Assembly (NCBI GenBank): GCA_002105175.1
Contig: MCGE01000006.1
Location: 496,001-560,000 of the forward strand
Source: Absidia repens
Taxonomy: Eukaryota > Mucoromycota > Mucoromycetes > Mucorales > Cunninghamellaceae
Direction: 5' to 3'
Length of the DNA stretch: 64,000 nt
Part shown: in pieces, positions 43,816-56,599 of the stretch
How positions within the stretch are numbered: the stretch's first letter is position 1
How the letters are laid out: each line of letters opens with the position of its first letter
The notes under the pieces: model-generated
Told to the model about the DNA's origin: nothing
Seen by the model: only the letters and a program-made list of their open reading frames with translations
Databases searched by the model: none
Program-made: the position numbers and the translations under genes

Positions 43816-46267
43816 ATGACTTTATCACTACCAGATCTAATAGGTAAGATATTCAAACATGAAGCAAAACAGTAGATGAAGGAAAAAGATGTACCAATTA
43901 TAACATTATTGATCCTTTTATTTTTTTTATTTTTTTTTGACAGAAACTGCTTGCAGTCCTGCTCGATTTGAAGCCGATGTCGCACTCAACCTCGAAATTT
44001 GTGAAAAGATCAATGCGAAAGGTGGTGGACTGTAAGTTTATAGCTCTTGTTTTTAATGTATTTATTGACGGGTTTACTTTCTTGACTTTATGCAGGCCTC
44101 GATTAGCGGCCATGACCATCGTTCGTCTTGTCAACAGCAAACGAGTCAACCAAGCCATGCTAGCATTGACGGTAATTAGAAGAATGATCATCATGATGAT
44201 AGTATATCTTATAGCTCAACAATATTTCCCTTTAATGATATAGTTATTAGACCATTGTGTCAAGAATTGTGGATATCCATTTCACCTTCAAATTGCAACC
44301 AAAGAGTTCTTGAATGCGCTCGTACGAAAGTTTCCTGAACGTCCACCAGCGAGTTTTACACCTTCACCAGCACCGCGACTCAATGGTTCCCCTGACTTTT
44401 CTTGGAATCATTTTGACTATGTACCTCAACAACCGTCTGGTGCTAATCCAATTATGGCCCGTATTTTATATTTGATCAAGGAATGGAAAGTGGGTTTGGC
44501 TGAACTCTCGAGATACAAGAACGACCTTATTCACATCAAAGATATGTATCGACTGCTACGATACAAAGGCTATAAATTCCCTGAAATACGTGAAGCATCA
44601 CTTTCCGCTTTGGCTCCTGTGGAGGTAAGTGGTCTTCCTTATTTTTTTTTTTTTTTTTTTACTTGCTGCAAGGTTTACTTGACTTCTTGTTTTCTTAGAC
44701 ACTACGATCTGCCGACGAACTTGAAGAAGAAGACCGCATTGCTCAATCTGCTGTGAGTTGTCTCTTTATGTTTATCCATAGATATCATCTAATCTTCACT
44801 TTTTTATATCTTTGAAACAATAGAAATTGCAAGAACTCATTCGTCGTGGTAGACCCCAAGATCTTGTAGAAGCAAATCGATTGATGAAAATTATGTCTGG
44901 TTACGTAAGTTTGGTCACCGTTCATCATTGTATTCATTTATTCTTATATCTTTTTTATATAAACTGGGCATTTAGGATCAGAGGAAACAAACCAATTACA
45001 ACGAAATTTTTGCAGAAGAACTACACAAGATTGAAAATAAGGCGACCCTTTTGTATGAAATGTTGGAAAATGTCAAGGAAGGTGAAATTGTGGATGCCAA
45101 CGAAATGATGAGGGTAAAAAAAAAAAGCAAACGGAACCACAAGCAAAAACAACATGACTTACTTTATGGAAACTCTTGGTTGAGTGTAGGAACTACAAAG
45201 TGCATGTGCCAGTGCTTTACCGAAGATCTCGAAAATGGTTAAAGATGAAGAGGATGAAGAAAAAATAGGTAATGAATGAGTTACATATAATACAAATAAG
45301 GTTATTCTCTTTACTCACTCGCTAATAATTAGAGGATTTGCTGCGTATCAATGATATTGTAAACAATGTTATTGCCAAATACCAAGATATCCAAAAGGGT
45401 CTATACAACACACATTACGAAGTCAATACTGACGGCCATGCGACACCCCAACCTGAAGAAAATCAAGGTATTAGTCTCATTGATTTGGACGACAATGGTA
45501 TTTCCGCCAATTCACCTCAATATAATGCCGATCCAGAACAATCAGCAGCAAACGTTATGGATGAACTCACAGATCTTTTTGGTCAGCAAGTGAACACTTC
45601 AACAGCCCCTTCAACAACCCCTTCAACAACCTCTCGACAATTGCCTCCAAACTCTATTCTCTCTCAACCATTCAAACCCACATCATCATCATCTGTATCT
45701 TCGTCACAATCAACCCCAACTGCCGATGCTTTATTTGATTTTACTAGTAATACAGCACAGTCGGTTTCTTCACCACAAGACTTACAAACACAGGAACAGG
45801 GTAAACATTCAAAAAAAAAAAGGAAGGTAGATGAAAACTCAATATTCTTTTTTCGGTTACAGCTGTTCTTATTGACAAAAATGGATTATTGGTTCAGTTA
45901 CATATTACACCGTCTGATCCTCTATGGCAAGTCAAAGCCTGCTTCTCAAACAAATCAAAGGCAGCAATGGAAAACATGACACTTCACTTGGCAGCACCAA
46001 AGGTAAGGTCTTTTTTCTTCTTCTTCTAACGATCAACCCTACTCATCCTCTTTTTTTTTTTTCCGGTTCAAAAAATAAACAACATAGGCGATGCAATTGA
46101 ATATGGAGCCACCATCAAGTCAAATCATACCACCTAATTCGGATAATAGCGTCTTCCAGAATATCACCATTAGAAATTCAAATAACCAACCCCTTCGCTT
46201 ACGATACAAGGCCACCTATGACCAGTTTGGCGTGCAAATGGAACAAACTGGGGAATTCTCGTCTTAG
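43816..46267 (+). CDS. GGA: GGA-type clathrin adaptor (VHS-GAT-GAE), multi-exon
   Basis: Golgi-localised, Arf-binding adaptor that sorts cargo from the trans-Golgi to endosomes. The short first exon MTLSLPDLI (43816-43843) is followed by the VHS domain (EADVALNLEICEKINAKGGG, LLDHCVKNCGYPFHLQIATK, NPIMARILYLIKEWK), the GAT domain (KLQELIRRGRPQDLVEANRL, LYEMLENVKEGE, LLRINDIVNNVIAKY), a Ser/Thr/Pro hinge, and a GAE ear (VLIDKNGLLVQLHITPSD, FQNITIRNSNNQPLRLRY). The hinge has an acidic patch with leucines (ISLIDLDDN), a possible clathrin-box-like motif. Nine or more exons with short introns. The stop is the TAG at 46265-46267. Basic residues in the 45.8 kb frame belong to an intron. Confidence 0.9.
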
Positions 46268-47140
46268 ATTTATCTCTCTTTTTTTTTTTATGGTAGAATT
46301 GAGATTATTGCTTTTTTATTTTTATGAACTTTATCATTTTATAATAAAAATTTATTGTTTTTTGACGGTGATGAATCATATACTTGTTGTGTTATCTTTT
46401 GTGTAGCTACAAAAAAAAAAAAGCGCCGCGTTTAGAGTGGGATTTCAGGAAAGAGGGCAATGATATCCGGAGGTGACATATATAGGCTTTGGTTTTATCT
46501 GAATATTCTCAGTATTTGAGACCAAGTGCATCTTTCTTTTTTTTTTTTTTTTTTTTTTTTTGGGCCGACAAGGATTGAGTGATTATTTTCTTCCCAATTT
46601 TAGATATACAGTAGTCGTCTCGATCTGAAGTTGATAAACTGTACCTAAATGAACCTCAATCGTCATAATTTTTCACGTTCTGATATGTTTGCATATGGTC
46701 TCAATTCTGCGACCCTTGTACCTTTGGTAAATACCCGCTCCCGTATTTCTTGACAATTGCAAAATGTTTAGTGACTCAATTTTTGCCGGCTTACTAACTT
46801 CGCCCAGGACCAAATGTAGCGCGATTTCCAGAAATTCATTACACAATCACCCTAGTAGCCTTAGTAGCTTAGTTTAGCATAGTCTATTGTAGTATGATAT
46901 TGGTCATTATTTTCTATTATAATTAATAAGACACAAAAATACTTGGAAATTCGATATGACCTTGCAAAATGAAGGTATGAAATACGTATGAGCACACAGA
47001 AGGATTGGTTGATATGCTATGTACAATATCAAAATAAAAGGTTCAGTCTAGGACGGCCAATGCTAATCCAACGGGCGAGTTGACGGATGTAAAAAAGGAT
47101 CTACTGTTGAAATACAAATTAAACGAATGAGAGAGACATA
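46268..47140. other. Intergenic region
   Basis: GGA 3' UTR (AATAAA near 46344), a 24-nt T run at about 46538-46561, then A/T-rich DNA. No gene is seen. Confidence 0.4.
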
Positions 47141-47144
47141 CTAA

Positions 47145-47515
47145 TGATAAAAAGACAAGACATGATTTATTCAGATGTAAATAGAAAGCTCTGGCAACTA
47201 ATACAAAACTAATCTACTGACGGTTCCATAGCACTATTTGCAACATAAAGCCTAATTTAATGATAGGCTCCAAATCGTCAGTCCAAAATGAAAGGGTTTC
47301 CCCATGAATTTTGTAATCCTGAGCTGAAAACCCCCTTCTAAACTAGTCCTGAAACTATTCTAACTTCAACATAACTCCATAGAAGCTCAATGATGAAGAA
47401 AAGAAATAGAGCCGAAAAAAAATAAAACATTTCACGTGGGCGGGTTTTGAAAGTTGCCTGATCTCTCATCAGGGATTGGGCGTTTTTTTTATTTTTATTT
47501 TTATTTTTCGCAACT
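47145..47515 (+). repeat. Dispersed repeat family copy 5
   Basis: Forward core CAAAATGAAAGGGTTTCCCC (47284-47303), then TGTAATCCTGAGCTGAAAAC. The T-arm-like block on the other strand is TTTCAAAACCCGCCCACGTG (about 47434-47453). A/T-rich tail near 47483-47508. It lies about 420 bp from copy 6 in the opposite orientation. Confidence 0.7.
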
Positions 47516-47939
47516 AACCATATATCATGCAACATGATCGACATGGTAATTCTATTATCATGATTGAAACCGTCAAAATCCATCAGTGACGGCATCATGT
47601 CTTCCTCTCCTTTTTATAGCAAACCGCACTATTCAACAGTAGCGCCATGATTGCTCCCTCATCTTTATAAAATATGCCTCATCATTATCTTTGTTTCTCC
47701 TCAAGACAGCAAACCCCTACCATATAACATCGACACCTTCCCCTTTTTAAACCACTCACCATCCATTCATTCAAACGACCGCTGTATTGTGACATGGATC
47801 TCTCAAGTGTGTTCGCAATAGATTTGTATCATACAGTATTCGTTTTTTTCCTACATACACTTTTCCTTTTCCTATCAGACACACACACATATATATATAG
47901 TCAGAACCCGCAATAACAGATTTTTGTGGGAAACAAACT

Positions 47940-48063
47940 TGGATTGTTATCTAGATCTGCGGTTCAGTGAGAGGTTAAAAAGATTTTAAATCCCGCACAC
48001 GTGAATTTTTTATTCTCACATTTTTATTTTCCGATGTCTCCCACACTTTCTCTCACTCTCTCT

Positions 48064-48096
<33 letters not shown>

Positions 48097-48800
48097 TCAC
48101 AATTGTGGCCTTTATGGGGGGGGTTCTGATGATCTTAGATTAGTGTTAAAAGTAGTTAGAAGGGGTTTCAGCTCAGGGATTACAAAATGCATAGGGAAAC
48201 CCTTTCATTTTGGATTCAGATTTTGGAGACCACCGCTAGTTAGTTGGTTGGAGCCTTCACTTGCTTAGTTTATTGTTAGTTTGTCCATATTGTGAATATA
48301 TTGAATAAAATAGGTGTCTTTTTACATGAAACCATGAAAAATGTCCCTTTAGTCTTTCTCATATTTGAACAGTGTTTTAGATCTTGCTTTCCACTTGTCC
48401 CTTAAGTTTAGCATTGACTATTCTTCAAATGTCCAATAGCCTACTTATGATACCTCTGAACGATCCCCTGTAACGATGAAACCGTTTAGTTTAATATATA
48501 TCAGTATTCTTCTAATAAAAGATTTGCTTTTTTTTAAACCATCCTCTGACCCATTAAATAGCATGTAAAGTCATTAGTGTGGCTATTTTTTTTTTTTTTT
48601 TTTTTTGATTAATCCATAAGGCAAATTACGTCCGAGCTCAACCACTAGGATTCTTCCCCGTCAACAACAACTGGTTTGCAATTCAAGGTGACACTTGATA
48701 TCAAACACGGCATTTCCCTCATTTCTTTTTCAGCTTAAATTTTATAGTCCCTATTTCTATCCACCAAAGTGTGAAACGGTGGTGATATGCAATCCCATAC
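47940..48800 (-). repeat. Dispersed repeat family copy 6 (long form)
   Basis: On + it begins GTTATCTAGATCTGCGGTTC (47946-47965), then the T-arm-like TTTTAAATCCCGCACACGTG (47984-48003). A long T-rich stretch (48065-48098), TAGAAGGGGTTTCAG, the reverse core GGGAAACCCTTTCATTTTGG (48194-48213) and TTGAATAAAATAGG follow. Homology to copy 3 continues in CCTCTGACCCATTAAATAGC (about 48542-48561) and to copy 4 in CTTGATATCAAACACG (about 48697). Confidence 0.68.
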
Positions 48801-49325
48801 AATCAAAATTCAAACTTCACATGTCCAACCTGACGCACAGTAGATCTTTTTTTCGAATTCCGTCAATGTGAATTGTGTATCCTTATGTTCTTCAGCACAA
48901 TAATATGTGTTAGGCATTTGCGTATTTTTATATAGCACCTTGACCAATGAGAAAGCGTGTTCATCGAATATCCACTTTCACATTACTACCTGCATACCAT
49001 ACCATACTATGAACTGTATGCATATATTGACATGACTTATCTGCCATATGTAAAAAATGATAACAAACTATTCTTATAGTAGTAACATAGATATGTTATT
49101 TTAGTGGTAGTTGTAGTTATAGTATAGTTGTGTATTTTATACATAAAAAATAAAAAGCACTCCTTTTTTTCCCTACTTTACGGGCCCTGATTATATCCTT
49201 TATTCGCGACCCCCCCTTTCATCACTATATAGCTGATTTGCTTTTATCCATTCTTCTTCTTCTTCTCCTTCTCCTTCCTCTCATATTTTACAAAAAATAA
49301 AAATCAGTTCGATACATCTTACATC
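48801..49325. other. Intergenic region / septin promoter
   Basis: No gene is seen. The last ~100 bases are pyrimidine-rich with a CTTCTT-type repeat (49251-49280), as in a fungal 5' leader. Confidence 0.45.
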
Positions 49326-51347
49326 ATGGCTCATGTAAATAAACATAATATAACCGAATCTCCTGTATAGTTTTTTCCGACACTAATCAATAAAGCATCA
49401 ATTATTATCATCATCATTAGAGACTTGGCGGACGTAGAAAGAATGTGAAAAAAGGATTCCAATTCACATTGATGGTTGTTGGTAATAAAATATATATAAC
49501 TTTGTCATACAAAATGTAGCCATGGTGAAATTGTTGTTAAACAGTAATTTTTATTCTTATTCCATAGGTGCATCTGGTACTGGAAGGACGACATTTGTTA
49601 ACACACTTTGTGATAACAATGTCCTTGCCAAGAAGATTTGCGACAATCCCGAAGAGGCACATAACGAAGAGGGAATCACTATCAAGCCTGTATCTGTAGG
49701 TAAGTGGTAGCATAGGCACAGTCATGCAAATAAGAATTATCTCTGTTTCTCTCTCTCCTTGTACATTCCCCCTATATTTCCTCCTTGAACTTGTTTTTAT
49801 TACCATTCATTTTTTTTTATATTCCTAACCATTCTTGTTTTTTTTTTTTTTTTTTTTTTTCGTCCTATCTTTTTTACTATATTGATTTCTTTTTTATTAG
49901 AATTGGATGATGATGGCGTTAGGTAAGTTGGGTTTTTTAAACTCATTAACCATATATGGCTTTCTCTTTTTTTTTTTTTCTGGTGAATCATGCACAGGGG
50001 CAATGGTTTTTTTTCCTGCCCCTGATTTTTAAAGGGGCGACATAAAATGGTTTTGTTTTTGACACACATCTTTATTTTTTTCTTTGTGTTTGGAGTAGAA
50101 TATCCTTGACCATTGTAGATACTCCAGGGTTCGGTGACAATATTGATAATGGTCATTGCTTCCAAGAAATTGTGGGCTATCTGGAGCGACAATATGATGA
50201 TATTTTGGCCGAAGAATCTCGTATCAAGCGTAATCCTCGGTTTCGCGATAACCGTGTTCACGCCTTACTCTATTTTATTTCCCCCACTGGCCATGCGTAA
50301 GTTTGTAATCATTCAACTTGTATAATATGTATTTTATTCAACTATTTTATTTTCCTAGTCTTCGTGAAATTGATATCGAACTTATGCGACGTCTAAGTCC
50401 TCGTGTTAATGTTATCCCTGTGGTTGGCCGCGCTGATTCTTTGACCCCGCTAGAACTCAAGGACTTCAAGAGACGAGTAAGTAGTAGAATAGGACTAATG
50501 AAAGTACTAGTGAGTAAATATTATTTACCTTTTTTTTTTTTTTTTTTTTTTTTGTATAGATCATGGAAGATATCGAACATTACAATATACCTATCTACAA
50601 CTTCCCATACGACGTTGAAGAGGACGATGAAGATACGATCGAAGAAAATAGTGAACTCCGTGCCTTACTTCCATTTTCTATTATTGGCAGCGACGAAGAA
50701 ATTGTTGTTGGTGGTCGCACAGTTCGTGGACGACAATACCCTTGGGGTGCTGTGGAAGGTATATAAGAGAATAATTAACGAGGAAATAAATACTGATTAG
50801 ATAACCTTGTATTTTCTCTTCTTTTTGTTTTTACCATAGTTGATAACCCTCAGCATTCTGATTTTGGCCGCTTGCGATCAGCGCTCTTAAGCACTCATCT
50901 TCAAGATTTGAAGGAAATTACCCATGACTTCTTGTATGAAAACTATCGTACCGAAAAACTCAGCCGAACAGTCAATGGTGGGGAGCAAGAGTAAGTATTT
51001 TCAACAAAATAAATCATCTACTAAGGGTGCCGGAATACATTACTCAATATATATGTATATATATAGTGATACAGCTGTCAATGCAGAAGACATGGCAAGC
51101 CAAAACGTCCGTATGAAAGAAGAACAGCTACGAAAAGAAGAAGAAAAAGTAAATTCACTCACAATATAACTTGCGATAATGAGTCTTTACACTGACCCTC
51201 TATTTGACTTTTAATACTTAGCTACGTGACATTGAACTAAAGGTGCAACGGGAAATTCAAGAAAAGCGCGCGGAACTGTTAAGCAAAGAAGAAGCATTAA
51301 GAAGTCTGGAAACAAGATTGGCTCAAGCTCAAATTGCCGATGCATAA
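49326..51347 (+). CDS. CDC11: Septin, Cdc11 type
   Basis: Septins polymerise into filaments at septa and hyphal sites. The first exon is only ATGGCTCAT (49326-49334); exon 2 starts at 49431 and exon 3 at 49568. Domains: a basic N-terminal stretch (RRKNVKKGFQF); P-loop GASGTGRTTFVN with Arg at the usual Lys, as in yeast Cdc11; IVDTPGFGDNIDN (G3); RIKRNPRFRDNRVHALLYF; VVGRADSLTPLE (the usual AKAD position is GRAD); the septin unique element around IIGSDEEIVVGG and GRQYPWG; and a C-terminal coiled coil (MKEEQLRKEEEK, REIQEKRAELLSKEEALRSL). About nine exons. The Arg P-loop suggests little or no GTP hydrolysis, by analogy with Cdc11. A hairpin overlaps the stop codon. Confidence 0.93.
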
Positions 51348-51373
51348 TGACCAACCGACTGGTTGGTCATTAT
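51344..51373 (+). other. Perfect 13-bp hairpin overlapping the septin stop codon
   Basis: ATAATGACCAACC (51344-51356), loop GACT, GGTTGGTCATTAT (51361-51373). The left arm includes the last base of the final Ala codon and the TAA stop (51345-51347). Its function is unknown; it could affect termination or 3'-end formation. Confidence 0.8.
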
Positions 51374-51448
51374 GGTAGAGTAGATCCTGCCCTGCCCTGC
51401 CCTCTCAACCCTTTCCACTGCTTTACTCTACTAAACTATTACTATTAC

Positions 51449-51484
<36 letters not shown>

Positions 51485-51724
51485 TATTATTATTACTTTG
51501 ATACTTAATCATTCCTCTATTTACTTTTCTTTTCTTTTCTTTTTAATTAATATTCTTCTTTGATTTATATAAACGGTTTTCTTATCATCATCCATTTTTT
51601 GTCAAATGATGGGCAGTGTCAACTGATTCAAACTCAGGCTGCCTCCTTGTAAAATAGGTCACCTCCTTTTTTTTTTGTCTTTTTTTCTTCTCTCTTCCTT
51701 CCTCCTCTCTCCCCTAAAATAAAT
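51374..51724. other. Intergenic region with trinucleotide microsatellite
   Basis: An (ATT/ACT)n tract occupies about 51435-51496, and a CCCTG-type stutter lies near 51388-51402. The rest is pyrimidine-rich leader for the Rab gene, with a TTTTTTTTT run near 51668. No gene is seen. Confidence 0.5.
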
Positions 51725-53040
<1,316 letters not shown>

Positions 53041-53390
53041 TTTTGTCCCTTCTCATTCATTACCCCTTCTTTTTTTTAGTTGTATTCATTCACCACCTTT
53101 GACATCATATTCATATAGTTTAGTTTTTTCCCACTCACTCTACCTCTACTACCCCCTCCTGATTACCCCTTGTCTGTTTTTTTTATGTCATCTACAATTT
53201 GCCATATTTTTTTTTTTTTTTTTAATTCAAATAAATATACAAACAAAATTTTTATTAAGATGAATACAATTGTGTCAAAACAGGATACGATGATGTGAGA
53301 GGACGATACTAGACTACAGTTACTACTACTATGTATGGGGAGAATCTATACTAAAAATGGATAATGATGTTGATGTAAAGTATTTGCTTC
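53041..53390. other. Convergent 3' intergenic region (YPT6 / DYS1)
   Basis: T-rich forward 3' UTR with a T16 tract (about 53207-53222) and AATAAA at 53230-53235. No gene is seen. Confidence 0.5.
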
Positions 53391-54660
53391 TTAATGTTGT
53401 TGCTGGGATTTGGCAAAAGTAGCAGCTACAATAAGAGGGAAGACCAGAGAAGCTTCGGCATGGACCTTGACCATTTGACCATCGGCACGAATTTTGCCCC
53501 AAGAGACAGCCTCATCAGGACGGGCACCAGCGTCGCTTCCATCGTATTCTTGAGCTGTATTGATATACACCGAGAAGTCGGCCCCGTTGCGCATCAAGTT
53601 GGCATTGCAGATATGATGTTTGATTAAACCGCCACCAAGAATGATCATCCCCGTTTTCTTTGCAAACACCGCTTCATTGTTCATACTGCGAATGTCACCG
53701 GCAATATCCACAATCAATCCAGGGTTTTTGTACGAATGGAAATAGATCATATCACCGAGTGAGCCATCTGTAATCGCAGGACAATACACTGGGATGTCAT
53801 TTTTGGCACACCAGTAGTAGATACTAGATTCATCGTTGATTTCTTCCCCAAGTCGTTTGATCATGCTTGAAGGAGTCCAGATTACACCCTGTAAGTGGCG
53901 GGTTTTGTTGTTGTCATATAAAACAAAACAAAACAGTCCATTAGTAAACAACTCCCATATGAATGATTCCTGACTTTGCTTATCTTTTCTTGGTTACCTT
54001 TGATTTCTGTTCTTCCAACATCTTGTCCAAAATAGGAACAACCCAATCTTCAAACTTGCAATAGTTGTTGTTGGGCACCAACAAGTTCCCGATCCGATTC
54101 AGTCCCTGTTTTCGAAGGTTGCTTCCTTTGAGATTGAAGTCGCCAAGGTAGGTAGGGGCAAGACATTTGATAAAATCTTCTTCCACACCACCAGCAGTCG
54201 CCACAATGACATCCACCATCTTGTGCTGCACCAAATATTTGATTACCTCGCGCACGCCGGAAGATACCAGATTGGAGGTATAGCCCAGGAAGATCTTGCA
54301 CTTCGTTTGTTGACGCACTTTTGGATCTCGATATTCTTCAGGTTCATCGTCGGCCACTGGTTCGTCAGATAAACGCCATTGAATCTATATAAAAGGAGGA
54401 AGGGAAGGATCAGTGTTGTTTCTTAGTGAGTGAGTAAAGAGGCGGTTTACCATTTGTTCGACGATTTCAATAGCTTTGCCTAGATTACTTGCTTGGAAGC
54501 CCATGGCTTTGTAAGAAGAAAGGAGATCGGTCAAGGATAAGGATTGATTGAAGTCAGGGCCCTTGATCAGCAAGGAATCTTTAGGCATTTCCACTGATTC
54601 TACAAACACTGCCGCTTGGGCTCCATTAACATTATTGGTTGGTGTATCGCTGTTGGACAT
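53391..54660 (-). CDS. DYS1: Deoxyhypusine synthase
   Basis: An NAD-dependent enzyme that transfers the aminobutyl group of spermidine to one lysine of eIF5A, the first step of hypusine formation. Three exons (54660-54451, 54384-53998, 53888-53391) give 364 residues, the usual size. Motifs: [77 protein letters not shown], and the active-site region [20 protein letters not shown] with the catalytic Lys in LIKHH, then [16 protein letters not shown]. No irregularity is seen. Confidence 0.96.
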
Positions 54661-54917
54661 TTTTTTTTCGTTTTTCTTTTTTTGAAGCGAAAAAGGAGGA
54701 GAAAATTTTGTAGAAAAAAAAAAAAAATTAAATCGCGGAGTTTGACGATTTGTCATTTTTTCTAAAATACTGGCTACTTATACAATTTGGCCTTTCTCAA
54801 CATCTAATACTTTATCATTTTGGGCATTCTACTTCTACCAGTCGAATAAACACAATTGCAATTCTCAGTCTGATAAATAGCGTTATGGTAAACTACTGAT
54901 GATAGCGATGACATGAT

Positions 54918-54974
<57 letters not shown>

Positions 54975-55708
54975 GACTGAATGAGTATTAATACTCTGCT
55001 CGTATAGATATGATAAGGAATGGAAAACCATATAAAAATGACATATCACCGCTCGATCAAGAAAATTGCTATTATTGACAAGGTAATATATATTTGAACC
55101 ACATCAACAATGATACCCTTTTGCACCTTAATTGGAACGAACTCTTCAATACGTAGGCAGCGTGACCTTCAGAAACGGGATATACGTGAATCGGATAGTG
55201 GCGGCATTGGCATTTGCCAAGCTATTTGTAATTATTGTTTTAGAAATGGGGCGAACGGAAAAACTCAATAATTAAGTGAAATGAAATATTTGACAATCAA
55301 GTACACAAGGAAGTGCCATTATGCGTACAGAAGGATGATCATGGGAAGGAAGCACTATCTCACTCTCTTGGGGTCAATGATTCCATCATTATTGTCAATA
55401 ATAGCTTAGGATATTCATTTTTATATAATTTTTGCTTCATGTTTAGTTAGTTATATATTTTTTTATCTCAAAAAGTTGTACCAATAAAAACTAGAAAGAA
55501 TGTTTCATAAGTGCCAAGACATCATCAGGCTCCATGATATGTACCAAAAAGAAACCTTATTTATTTTAAATTATATTTATACAAAGAAACAATACTATAT
55601 TATATAATACATGGTGGCAGAATTGAGTGTGCATGGATGGATGGGAAACGGAAGAGGAACAGGGAATACATAGTAGTAGTGATGGTGTCGTTGTTTTGGT
55701 TGATTGAT
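54661..55708. other. Intergenic region with 53-nt poly(A)
   Basis: The DYS1 promoter at the left, then an uninterrupted A run at about 54919-54971, then A/T-rich DNA. The frames overlapping the A run are artefacts. No gene is seen. Confidence 0.45.
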
Positions 55709-56155
55709 TTATATTCCGGTCGGTAATCGTACGTCATTTTTATGTTCATTATAAGCTGGTGGCGGCAGAGTAACAACTTCTTCGGGCTTAAATGGTGGGG
55801 GTTGGTCATAAGCGCATGTAGATGAAGAAGGACGTGGATTGCTGTTAGCGTTTAGCGTTGGGTATTCTTGTCCATAATAAGGGACGGTGCCTCTTCCTGA
55901 ATTCGATGGCATATTTATGACTTGATGATTTGTTGTCGGAGGTCGACGAGCAGCAGTAGCTATTGTTTCCGAAGAGAGATATAAAAGCAATTTTTTTTTA
56001 ACTAACTATTTTCATGTATCTTTACTATATGCCTGCTTACCTCCTTGAGTTTTAGCTTTGTTTGCCAAGTGCTTTCGTCTTTGAACGTAAAGATAATATC
56101 CGACACAGAGTAATACTGCAACTATACATAATACCAATGGCGGATTAAAAGACAT
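55709..56155 (-). CDS. Small single-pass membrane protein with PPxY motif
   Basis: Two exons (56155-56041 and 55959-55709) join in frame to 121 residues. The N-terminus, PPLVLCIVAVLLCVGYYLYV, is a transmembrane segment followed by a basic stop-transfer stretch (QRRKHLANKAK). The cytosolic tail is Pro/Ser/Asn-rich and contains LPPPAYNEH, a PPxY motif that binds WW domains of Rsp5/Nedd4-type ubiquitin ligases, plus DQPPPFKPEE. This layout matches small fungal Rsp5 adaptors such as the Rcr family in architecture. Sequence homology is not established, so the role is an inference. Confidence 0.7.
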
Positions 56156-56599
56156 AATTTGTATAAAGATGTGCGATAGAGTGTGTAGAAAAACTTAAAT
56201 TGAAAAACGTAGGAGTCAAAAGAAATACGGTCAAATGGGTTTCTTTTTATAATGCAGTATCATGAGCCATTTAATCGGCGCTCAAATGATTCTTTCTCTC
56301 AAAGTGTATGTCATACAAGACTGAGCCTTTCTCTATTTTGAATTGCATTCTTATTTATATTTTATACTTTTCCTGGCCAATAATGGATATATACCATAGA
56401 TAGAATGTTTTTTTATTTATTTCAAAGTATGTGCCTTATCTTTTTTTTTTCACTCCAATATTACATGGATCGTAGCAACATGAAAAGCAAAATGTGTAGT
56501 ACATCTTTTTGATCCAAGTTTCTGGACTTTCCTTTGTTTCCCGACGGAGTTTTGATTAAAAATGGCTACGCAGTAGTTTACTGACTTTTTCGCTTTTAG
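56156..56599. other. Region upstream of the EBP2 remnant
   Basis: The promoter of the minus-strand PPxY gene at the left. I searched for the missing EBP2 N-terminal exons on + and found none. The last bases, CGCTTTTAG (56591-56599), look like a retained splice acceptor. Confidence 0.5.

Noticed and set aside
45780..45840. Lys-rich NLS-like peptide in the GGA frame (KHSKKKRK)
   Set aside because: It lies between a GTAAAC donor and a TTACAG acceptor. Splicing joins hinge to ear domain in frame, so it is intronic.
49800..50261. 153-codon minus-strand frame opposite the septin
   Set aside because: Shadow frame with poly-Lys from a T run.
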